Shown piece by piece: positions 1-6,509 of a stretch of DNA of 18,240 nt (position 1 is the first letter of the stretch; every line of letters starts with the position of its first letter). A model generated the notes under the pieces. It made no database searches, had not been told where the DNA came from, and worked only from the letters and a program-made list of their open reading frames with translations. The translations under genes and the position numbers were made by a program. The DNA comes from Baffinella frigidus (lineage: Eukaryota; Cryptophyceae; Cryptomonadales; Baffinellaceae), in assembly GCA_026770585.1 (NCBI GenBank), contig MU647897.1, positions 25,765-44,004 of the forward strand. The letters are read 5' to 3'.

Positions 1-226
<226 letters not shown>

Positions 227-295
227 CGCCGTGTATGCCACTGCCTTCTCTCCTCTGACGATGCTCTCACCTCGCTGGCCCCCTCACCGTGCCGC

Positions 296-457
296 TGTCT
301 TTCGCTCTCTTGCTTTCTCTCGCTCTGGCTCTCGTTCACTCTCTCTCTCTCGTTTGCTATCGCTCTCTCGCTCTCTCGCTCTCTCTCTCTCGCTCTCTCT
401 CTCTCGCACGCTCTCTCTCGCACTCTCTCGCTCTCGCTCTCGCTCTCTCGCGCTGGC

Positions 458-505
<48 letters not shown>
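296..505. repeat. (CT)n-rich low-complexity tract
   Basis: This is a CT/CTCG-rich polypyrimidine tract that ends in a pure CT run of about 40 bases (roughly 465-504). All six frames stay open only because the repeat has no stop codons; the predicted Ser/Leu or Arg/Glu peptides are artefacts. From 506 to 749 I see unique-looking sequence with no gene. Confidence 0.93.
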
Positions 506-507
<2 letters not shown>

Positions 508-749
508 CGAAGCCAACAAGTCCGTGAGGCTCGAGCCGGCTTCTGCTGGGCGGGCAACCAACCACGTCAGACGGCTCGAAACACCCACTTTTGACATCTT
601 TCAGGGCAAATCTCTTGAATCCTTAAGGCAACGACGTCAGATCTGTCGTGGATAAGGCGTCAGTTTTCCTCGAGGCCTCTGGCGTGGAAGCAGTTCCTTG
701 ACCTGGCGCCTCTCAGTGGCGCGCGTGCTGATTCATGCGCTGGTCATGC

Positions 750-956
750 GTGACTGAGAGATGCCATGCGTCCACCAACCCTCACGGTTTGGGCAAATGG
801 TCGAATTTGGCGGTACGTAATGCCCTTGCAGACCGTCGGATTCCGACGTCGGTTATTTTTAAAACTCACAAAGCAAGGTGTTGAGAGTTTTAAAACTGGT
901 AATGTAATCTCCCGATTGCCTAAACCGTGAGGGCTGGTGGGTGACTGCGAGATGCC
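750..956. mobile_element. Inverted-repeat element bracketed by a 16-bp direct repeat
   Basis: Imperfect inverted repeats lie at about 771-796 and 916-940; they share CCAnC(A/C)ACCCTCACGGTTT-like ends read inward. Immediately outside them is a near-identical 16-bp direct repeat (GTGACTG-A/C-GAGATGCC) at 750-765 and 941-956. The interior also contains TTTTAAAACTC facing GAGTTTTAAAA around 857-894. It is too short to code for anything. It could be a small non-autonomous transposon, but 16 bp is long for a target duplication of most terminal-inverted-repeat families, so a duplicated flank is an alternative. Confidence 0.45.
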
Positions 957-994
957 TTGCTGAACCATGCGCCACCGCGTGACTCCTCTGGGGT

Positions 995-1077
995 GTGCTG
1001 TCCCGTGTAAAGTCACTCCGGTCATCCTACACGGGACTGTGTCCCCGGTCCGGCCATCCTACACGGGACTGTAACCC
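995..1077. repeat. Short repeat cluster with TACACGGGACTG units
   Basis: CATCCTACACGGGACTGT occurs twice in direct orientation (about 1022-1039 and 1055-1072). An inverted partner, GTCCCGTGTA, lies just upstream near 1000, so a hairpin is possible. The adjoining string GTGTAAAGTCACTCCGG recurs at about 3922-3938, so this is a dispersed repeat. Confidence 0.55.
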
Positions 1078-1139
1078 GAAAACTCCACGGCAGGGTGCTA
1101 CAGCCGGGTGGCACCTTTCTCCAGGTCTGTTCTCCCTTC

Positions 1140-1245
1140 CAACCACACAGCGGACTTCCAGGGGGGGTTGAATAACCCCTAAGCGATAAGACCTAGGACC
1201 CTACGGTAGGCCACCCGTAGGGGCATAGGGGGGTTCGTCCAGGTC
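1140..1245. repeat. Dispersed repeat, family C, copy 1
   Basis: This segment (CACAGCGGACTTC, then TTGAATAACCCCT, AAGCGATAAGACCTAGGACC and CCGTAGGGGCATAGGGGGG) matches 17535-17632 in the same order. Shorter pieces occur at 1709-1725, 3205-3250 and 14519-14570. The centre resembles the core of transposon families A and B (CCTAGGACCCTACGGTAGG). No protein coding is visible. It may be a third small transposon family, but I could not define its ends. Confidence 0.55.
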
Positions 1246-1304
1246 TGTTCCAACCCCTCTCGTGTCCGTGGCCCCCTCTCCTACTCACAAACGCTGGCGG
1301 GGAA

Positions 1305-1965
1305 ACGCTCTTCTTCGTCTTCTTCTTTATTAACCTCTTGAAGTCCCTGTAAACAGGTTCTAGGCCTAATGGAAAGTGGTCAACGTACTAAGTACGCACC
1401 CTTTGCCCTCGGCGAGGACCAGTCACGTAGCGTCCGATCTTGCCTGTCCTCGGCTTCGAGGACAGGCAAGATCGGACGCCCATCTCTCCTCTTCTCTCTT
1501 CCAAGCCACTGTGGTGTCTGTCAACTGGGGTGTACACCTAGCCAGATTTTATCCCGCCGAGTATTCCTAATGAATACGATTCTGGTGTATCGTAAGGGTG
1601 GAAATAAGACAGTCGTCTATCTAGACTTCGTTCAGAGCCTCAAGATACACCATAATCGGATCGGAGATCCCCGAAATCGCATTCATTGTGAACACTCGTC
1701 CGGATGAGACACAGCGGACTTCGAGGGGCTCATGACCTGTGGGTTCCCAGACCCATTGTTCATTGTGAATACTCGTCCGGATGGGATTACTGCTGCATTA
1801 GTATCGTCGGAGTTCCCCTCCTACCCAACCCTCTTCTTCTGCTTCTTCTTCGTTATTAACCTCTTAAAGTCTCTGTCAACAGGTCCTAGGCCTAATGGAA
1901 AGTGGTCAACGTACTAAGTACGCACCCGTTGCCCTCGGCGAGGACCAGTCACGTAGCGTCCGATC
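1305..1965. repeat. Pair of about 130-bp direct repeats (1305-1440 and 1831-1960)
   Basis: Both copies run from a CTTCTTCTTC-type tract through TTATTAACCTCTT, AACAGGT, CTAGGCCTAATGGAAAGTGG and GCCCTCGGCGAGGACC to CAGTCACGTAGCG. Between them, the string TTGTGAA(C/T)ACTCGTCCGGATG also occurs twice (about 1687 and 1765). A 112-codon frame at 1369-1707 crosses the repeat and the hairpin below, has no recognisable domain, and I do not call it a gene. Confidence 0.75.
1431..1478. repeat. Perfect 22-bp-arm hairpin with 4-nt loop
   Basis: The left arm at 1431-1452 begins CGTCCGATCTTGCC and is exactly complementary to 1457-1478; the loop is GCTT. The left arm is also the repeating unit of the tandem array at 1946-2081, so this hairpin is one unit followed by an inverted copy of itself. 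Confidence 0.9.
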
Positions 1966-2087
1966 TTGCCTGTCAGTCACGTAGCGTCCGATCTTGCCTG
2001 TCCTCGAGGACCAGTCACGTAGCGTCCGATCTTGCCTGTCCTCGAACCGTGACAGTCACGTAGCGTCCGATCTTGCCTGTCCTCGAA
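1946..2087. repeat. Tandem array of CAGTCACGTAGCGTCC units
   Basis: There are four near-identical direct units of about 29 bp, each CAGTCACGTAGCGTCC followed by GATCTTGCCTGTC. They start at 1946, 1974, 2012 and 2053, with spacings of 28, 38 and 41 bp. A fifth copy at about 1421 heads the perfect hairpin. There is no coding content. Confidence 0.88.
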
Positions 2088-2245
2088 CCCGCGTGTGCTT
2101 GGCCCCATACTCACAAACCCAAAAACCCGCGTGTCCCTCCCCTCCTACCCCAAAACCCGCGCGTGCCAACCCCCAAACCCCAAACCCCAGACACACTCTC
2201 CTACCCACAGAACCCGCGTGTGCTTGGCCCCGTACTCACAGGAAA
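2084..2245. repeat. AACCCGCGTGTGC-type C-rich tandem repeats
   Basis: GAACCCGCGTGTGCTTGGCC appears at both ends of this stretch (about 2085 and 2211), each time followed by CC(A/G)TACTCACA. Shorter AAAACCCGCG(T/C)GT units lie between. Pro/Thr-rich open frames here are by-products of the C-rich repeat. Confidence 0.65.
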
Positions 2246-2295
2246 ATCGCTCACTCACTGATCACTCTGTTCGCTCGACCTCCTAGCATGTCTCA

Positions 2296-2346
2296 CAATG
2301 GTAGAAGAGCGTGCGGCAGTGGTCTCTCGTGGCTGGTGGCAGATGC

Positions 2347-2379
<33 letters not shown>

Positions 2380-2450
2380 GCTTGGTGGCGTCGAGTGCTC
2401 TCTTGTCTGAAGAAGAGCGTGAGGCGGTGATGTTTCTCTCCTCTCATCTC
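2296..2450. repeat. Diverged direct repeat with internal (CT)n
   Basis: GAAGAGCGTGCGGCAGTG (about 2303) and GAAGAGCGTGAGGCGGTG (about 2410) are diverged direct repeats, each followed by TCTCGTGGC. They are separated by a CT microsatellite at about 2346-2381. No gene is visible. Confidence 0.5.
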
Positions 2451-2558
2451 TCGTGGCGGATTGCAGGTGACAGATGAGGCGCCAGAACTTCGTCTGCCGC
2501 TCCTCGAGTTCCTCGCCCCCCACTGGCAGGTGCTGCCCATCACCCAGCCATCCCCATA

Positions 2559-2684
2559 TATCCCTTAAGTGCCGAGTAGGCTCATACTTAAGTGGCGAGT
2601 AGGCTCATACGCCCTGCGGTAGGGCCCTAGGACCTGCCTAGGGCGAGTTGGGGTGAATATTCACCCTATGGCCACTTGAGGGAC
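2559..2684. mobile_element. Family B short inverted-repeat transposon (MITE), copy 1
   Basis: It starts TATCCCTTAAGTG and ends GGCCACTTGAGGGA, the inverted-repeat ends of family B. Inside, GTGGCGAGTAGGCTCATAC is partly duplicated in tandem, followed by the family core CTGCGGTAGGGCCCTAGGACC. There is no transposase, so it must depend on an enzyme encoded elsewhere. The right end is degenerate (GGGACA instead of GGGATA). Confidence 0.75.
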
Positions 2685-2740
2685 ATGTGTGTGTGCGTCA
2701 CTCATGCGGTTCTCGTGCGGGATTTAATGGAGTGGCGTGC

Positions 2741-2758
2741 GCTCTAGTTAACTAGAGC
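2741..2758. repeat. Perfect 18-bp palindrome
   Basis: GCTCTAGTTAACTAGAGC is exactly self-complementary and has no spacer. It lies in otherwise plain sequence between a family B element and the first family A element. No function can be assigned. Confidence 0.8.
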
Positions 2759-2839
2759 AGTGCTGAAGACTCTCTCTCTCCCCCCCCACCTCCCGATGCA
2801 TCCCACAGCTGCATCCAGACTCGGCGTAAGTGCACAACC

Positions 2840-2963
2840 TACAGGGGTACCTCGCTCAGAAGAAACGTCCACCCCCCTAGGGTCACCATAGGGCCCTAGG
2901 CACAGACCTACTGTAGGGTCCTGGCTAGGGGGGGCGGTTTCTTATTGGCGAGGTACCCTTGCA
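2840..2963. mobile_element. Family A short inverted-repeat transposon (MITE), copy 1
   Basis: The left end TA-CAGGGGTACCTCGCTCA and the right end GGCGAGGTACCCTTG are the family A inverted repeats. The central CCTAGG...GGGCCCTAGGC...CCTA core is partly self-complementary. The right end shares its flanking dinucleotide with the next copy, so the two elements are directly adjacent. It is non-coding. Confidence 0.88.
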
Positions 2964-3076
2964 CAGGGGTACGTCGCTCATGAGAAACCAACAACCCCTA
3001 GGACCCTCAGTATGTCTTTCTATGCCTAGGTGGTCCTAGGGGGTTGGGCGTTTCTTACGAGGGAGGTACCCATGTA
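2962..3076. mobile_element. Family A MITE, copy 2
   Basis: It has ends CACAGGGGTACGTCGCTCAT and GAGGGAGGTACCCATGTA. Both ends have drifted more than in most copies, and the middle reads CCCTAGGACC...GGTCCTAGGGGGTTG. It abuts copy 1 across a single CA dinucleotide, where other copies are flanked by TA. Confidence 0.85.
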
Positions 3077-3670
3077 CTCTCGGCCAACAACAAACCTGAG
3101 CCTTCGAAGTGCAGGGGGGGGGTGGGACAAACTCCCAGGAGATGACAAGAAACTCCCAGGACCGCTGCCGAGCGAGAAGGGAACAGTCCATCTAAACGTT
3201 GTACATAGGCCCTACGGATCAACACCGTAGGGACATAGGGGGTTCCTACGGAAAAGCTAAGGTCGATGTTTGACCTTGGCTTTTGATTTCGTGCCAAACT
3301 CGCTCGACAGCGGGATGCCAACAACAACCCTGAGCCAAGCATCTCACCACCACTCGAGAATGCTGGAGGATCCTATTTACATGTGGGGTTGTAAATGTGT
3401 ATACAAGGATAGGTGGTTCCAACCTCGCGCCTGTGCTAATTTCGCAGAGTTACGTGACCACTCAACGAAAGTTACAACACGAATACCCACTTTTAAAAGC
3501 ACATCGGTTTTGAATAGGCCCCCTCAGCATTCTCGTATGGCAGGTGTCGTTTTCGGTGGTGGATTCGGAGGGCGTGGAGGAGGGCCTTTGCTACGAGTCG
3601 TTCCTCTACACCTGCCGCAAGATGTAGAGGTATCCCTGTAGTCACAAAGGACGAGCCCGCCGAGGGCCGT
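3077..3670. other. Intergenic stretch of dispersed-repeat fragments
   Basis: I see no gene. It holds two diverged copies of GCCAACAACAA(A/C)CCTGAGCC (about 3082 and 3316), a family C fragment (about 3205-3250), and at about 3575-3660 a diverged copy of the tandem unit found at 4193-4815 (GGAGGAGGGCCT, then CGTTCCTCTA, CCTGCCGCAAGA, and GGACGAGCCCGCCGAGGGCC). A 123-codon frame at 3270-3641 is Gly/Arg-rich at its end and unrecognisable. Confidence 0.6.
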
Positions 3671-3731
3671 TACGGGGGTACCTCGCTCATAAGAAAGCGC
3701 CACCCCCTAGGACCCAACAGTAGGCCTATGC
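3671..3731. mobile_element. Family A MITE, truncated (left half only)
   Basis: It begins TACGGGGGTACCTCGCTCAT and continues through CACCCCCTAGGACCC to TAGGCCTATGCC, then changes into unrelated sequence. The right inverted repeat is missing. Confidence 0.8.
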
Positions 3732-4069
3732 CGACTCGTAGACACCTGCCGCAAGATGTGAGGACGGAGTCATAGACAACGGGCCCGCCTCGGGAGAAGA
3801 AGCCATTTATGTACACATCATCTGCAGTTCTCCAGGGGAGAACTACAGGCTAGAGGGGAGACATGCGGGCGGAGCTCGCGTGTCGGCAACCGTGTTCTAT
3901 AATACTTATAAGACGTGACTTGTGTAAAGTCACTCCGGCTATGCCTACATGGGGTTATCCCCAGACATCAGACATGAGCCTACATGTATTTCGGGGGAAA
4001 CCTCACTCAGGAGGATCCCCTGACGTGTGGAATAAAGTACGGGTATCCAAACAAGACCCGATGAGGACC
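3732..4069. other. Intergenic stretch, no gene seen
   Basis: It contains another CACCTGCCGCAAGATGTGAGG piece of the 4193-4815 tandem unit, a CTGCAGTTCTCCAGGGGAGAACT inverted repeat near 3822-3844, and the GTGTAAAGTCACTCCGG repeat near 3922. An 86-codon frame running into the next transposon is not credible as a gene. Confidence 0.55.
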
Positions 4070-4190
4070 TACAGGGGTACCTCGCTCATAAGAAACCGCC
4101 TACCCCCTAGGACCCTACAGTAGACCTATGCCTAGGGCCCTACGGTGGTCCTGGGGGGGGGCGGTTTCTTATGAGCGAGGTACCCCTGTA
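4070..4190. mobile_element. Family A MITE, near-complete copy
   Basis: This is the cleanest family A copy: TA-CAGGGGTACCTCGCTCAT at the left and ATGAGCGAGGTACCCCTG-TA at the right are fully complementary, and the complementarity continues inward through the AAGAAACCGCC / GGCGGTTTCTT segments. It is flanked by a TA on each side, as expected for a TA target duplication. The length is 121 bp including both TA pairs, with no coding capacity. Confidence 0.92.
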
Positions 4191-4278
4191 GGCGGAAAGA
4201 ACGAGCCCGCGAAGGGCCGTTAGATCGGCTGTATACGGGGTAAAACCGGAGGAGAGCCTGTGGTACCAGTCGTTTCTC

Positions 4279-4383
4279 TATCCCTTAAGTGGCCAGGAGG
4301 TCAAATGTGACCTCTAAGAGGTCCTAGGCAGGTCCTAGGGCCCTACGGTAGGGCGTATGCGCCTACTCGCCACTTAAAGGATA
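4279..4383. mobile_element. Family B MITE, copy 2
   Basis: TA-TCCCTTAAGTGGCC at the left and CGCCACTTAAAGGA-TA at the right. The interior has AGGTCAAATGTGACCTCT and the shared core GGTCCTAGGGCCCTACGGTA. It is 105 bp including the TA pairs and sits at the same place in its tandem unit as the copy at 4634, so it was present before the duplication. Confidence 0.87.
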
Positions 4384-4633
4384 CCTGCCGCAAAACATGG
4401 TGAGGACCTAGGCTAGGACGAGCGCCGTTAGATCGACTGTATGTGGGGTAACGGCCCATTTAAGGCTGCACGTGACAGGAGGAGGGCCTGTGCTACGATT
4501 CGTTCCTGTACATGTACACATGCCGCAAGACCCGTTTAGACCCTAGTCGGAAAGGACGAGCCCGCCGAGGGCCGTTAGATCGGCTGTTTTCGGGGTAAAA
4601 CCGGAGGAGGGCCTGTGGTACCAATCGTTCCTC

Positions 4634-4738
4634 TATCCCTTAAGTGGCCAGGCGGTCAAATTTGACTTCCAAGAGGTCCTAGGTAGGTCCTAGCGCCCTA
4701 CGGTAGGGCGTATGGGCCTACTCGCCACTTGAGGGATA
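4634..4738. mobile_element. Family B MITE, copy 3
   Basis: TA-TCCCTTAAGTGGCC to CGCCACTTGAGGGA-TA. It is closely similar to the copy at 4279 and lies in the equivalent position of the second tandem unit. The interior reads GGCGGTCAAATTTGAC and CTAGCGCCCTACGGTAGGGC. Confidence 0.88.
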
Positions 4739-4815
4739 CCTGCCGCGAGACATGGTGAGGACCTAGGCTAGGACGAGCGCCGTTAGATCGGCTGTATTTG
4801 GGGTAATGGCCCATT

Positions 4816-4936
4816 TACAGGGGTACCTCGCTCATAAGAAACATCGCCCCCCTAGGACCCTACAGTAGGCCTATGCCTCGGGCCCTACGGTGGTCCTAGG
4901 GGGGGGGCGGTTTCTGATGAACGACGTAACCCCGTA
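4816..4936. mobile_element. Family A MITE inserted in the tandem unit
   Basis: It begins TA-CAGGGGTACCTCGCTCAT and ends at a degraded right terminus (ATGAACGACGTAACCCCG-TA). Comparison with the uninterrupted unit 1 places the insertion exactly at CCCATT-TA, which supports a TA target site. Confidence 0.88.
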
Positions 4937-4969
4937 CGGCGCGCGCTGACGCGCGCGTTTGCCTTACAC

Positions 4970-4971
<2 letters not shown>

Positions 4972-5006
<35 letters not shown>
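4972..5006. repeat. (GA)n microsatellite followed by GGGACA units
   Basis: A GA dinucleotide run is followed by short GGGACA repeats to about 5026. It is preceded by a GCGCGC-rich alternating purine/pyrimidine stretch (4938-4960). Confidence 0.9.
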
Positions 5007-5009
<3 letters not shown>

Positions 5010-5095
5010 CAGGGACAGGGACAGAGACCTAAAAAAGAGACGGGAGGTAGCGAGAGCTAAAGAGAGAAACATGTGTTTCCCTCGATGCAGCCATC

Positions 5096-5229
5096 ACAGG
5101 GGTACCTCGCTCATAAGAAACCGCCTCCTGCTAGCTAGGGCCCTACATCAGGCCAACATGTATGCCCAGCTAGGGCCCTACAGTGGTCCTAGGGGGGGGG
5201 GGGGTTCTCATGAGGCAGGTACTCATGTA
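5096..5229. mobile_element. Family A MITE, diverged copy
   Basis: The left end ACAGGGGTACCTCGCTCATA is intact and the right end (TCATGAGGCAGGTACTCATG-TA) is mutated. The middle carries CTAGCTAGGGCCCTACATCAGG and a run of 12 G residues. It is 134 bp, slightly longer than the norm. Confidence 0.82.
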
Positions 5230-5240
5230 GACACGAGGTC

Positions 5241-5493
5241 TAAAGGGGTACCTCGCTCATGAGAAACCGCCCACCCCATAGGACCACTATCCCTTAAGTG
5301 ACCAGTAGGCTCATACGCCCTACCGTAGGGCCCTCGGACCTGCCTAGGACCTCTTGGCGGTCAAACTTGACCGGCTGGCCACTGAAGGGATACGACACTA
5401 CAGTACAGTATGATAGCCATATTGTCCACCAGGCCTAGGCCTACTGTAGGGTCCTGGGAGGAGGCGCTTTCTTATGAGCGAGGTACCCCTGTA
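5241..5493. mobile_element. Family A MITE interrupted by a nested family B element
   Basis: The left half (AGGGGTACCTCGCTCATGAG, then CCGCCCACCCCATAGGACCA) stops at 5287. The right half (AGGCCTAGGCCTACTGTAGG, then ATGAGCGAGGTACCCCTG-TA) resumes after a family B element and about 40 bp of extra sequence containing CTACAGTACAGTATGATAG. The outer ends are a matching family A pair, so this is one A copy split by a later B insertion. Confidence 0.85.
5288..5392. mobile_element. Family B MITE nested in a family A copy
   Basis: TA-TCCCTTAAGTGACC to GGCCACTGAAGGGA-TA, with interior CTACCGTAGGGCCCTCGGACC and CTTGGCGGTCAAACTTGACC. Its position inside a family A element shows that family B was mobile after that A copy landed. 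Confidence 0.9.
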
Positions 5494-5725
5494 CATCATC
5501 GCAAATATTTTCAACGCTCCCAACAGACGCACACGCACACGCAGACATTCGGACTGGGCGTTTTAATATCAGAAAAGGTCCTCTCACACTTCCCCGCCTC
5601 TCACTACCACTACTCTCGCCCGCGCCCCGTCCGTTCACTCTCTCTCTCACCCCTCTCTCTCCTGCAAATCCAGGTGTTTTAAAATATCTGGCTTCTCTCG
5701 ATCGAAGAGTCGCCCTAACGCGCGG

Positions 5726-5747
5726 CGCGCTTGGAAAAGCAAGCGCG
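5726..5747 (-). other. Hairpin in the NOP56 3' flank
   Basis: CGCGCTTG and CAAGCGCG are perfect 8-bp arms around a six-base GAAAAG loop, 18 bases beyond the NOP56 stop codon. It would lie in the 3' untranslated region. It could be a structural or processing element; no polyadenylation signal can be identified with confidence. The rest of 5494-5765 has CT-rich stretches and no gene. Confidence 0.55.
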
Positions 5748-5765
5748 TTCGCAACCAAGCACGGC

Positions 5766-6477
5766 TTATTCGGAATCGGAGTCAGCCTTCTTGGCCTTCT
5801 TGGCCTTCTTCTCCTTCTTCTCCTTCTTAGGCTTCTCCTCCTCCTCCTCCTCCTCCTCCTCCGCCTTCCGCTTCTTGTCCTTCTTCGACTTCTTCGGTGC
5901 CTGCGCACGGGGCGAAAGGGTTAGGGTCCACACACACCATCCGCCATCCGCCATCTACTAGCCACTCGCCACCAGACATCCGCCATCAGCGAGATGCCGT
6001 CCGTGCTGTCAAGGGGTCTGATGGCGTCCGTGCTGTCAAGGCGTCCGTGCTGTCAAGGGGACTACAGGGGTACCTCCATGTCTACGGGTTACAGGGGTAC
6101 CTCGCTCATAAGAAACCGCACCCCCCCTAGGACCACCATAGGACCCTAGGCATAGGCCTACTGTAGGGTCGTAGGAGGAGGCGGTTTCCTATGAGCGAGG
6201 TACCCCTGTAGGGTGCATGCCCCGCCGTGCCAACCAGCTGTTAGGTCGCGTGGGTCAGGGTCCACACACACCATCCGCTCCCCTAGGACCACCGTAGGGC
6301 CCTAGGCATAGGCCTGCCGTAGGGTCCTAGGGGGGGACGGTTTCTTATGAGCGAGGTACCCCTGTACTGCGCGGTAGCGGCTCCAAGAAGCCACTCCCGC
6401 GAGGAGCGCCAAGGCAGGCGAGGCAAGCACCGCCAACTCGAGGTGCTGCCCGACAGCAAGGGCGTTGGTGGTGGTGG

Positions 6478-6509
<32 letters not shown>

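Larger units (their letters stand above)
4193..4815. repeat. About 358-bp tandem duplication carrying a family B element in each unit
   Basis: Unit 1 (4193-4550) and unit 2 (4551-4815) both run CGGAAAG(A/G)ACGAGCCCGC, GAGCC or GGGCCTGTGGTACCA, a family B element, CATGGTGAGGACCTAGGC, GGACGAGCGCCGTTAGATCG, GGGGTAA(C/T)GGCCCATTTA. Unit 2 is cut at that point by a family A insertion (4816-4936); unit 1 reads through and therefore preserves the uninserted sequence. A diverged partial unit without the B element lies at about 3575-3660. Confidence 0.85.

Noticed and set aside
231-594. Overlapping open frames encoding Ser/Leu and Arg/Glu-rich peptides
   Set aside because: They are translations of the (CT)n tract in all frames and have no complexity beyond the repeat.
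1946-2087. CRISPR-like array
   Set aside because: Spacing between units is irregular (28, 38 and 41 bp), spacers are nearly absent, and the genomic context is eukaryotic.
3863-5262. Short frames ending in RGTSLIRN-type peptides
   Set aside because: The shared peptide is the translated left inverted repeat of family A elements, not a conserved protein.
5441-5908. 155-codon Arg-rich minus-strand frame
   Set aside because: It is the NOP56 last exon (Lys/Glu tail) read in another frame and continued into a transposon end.
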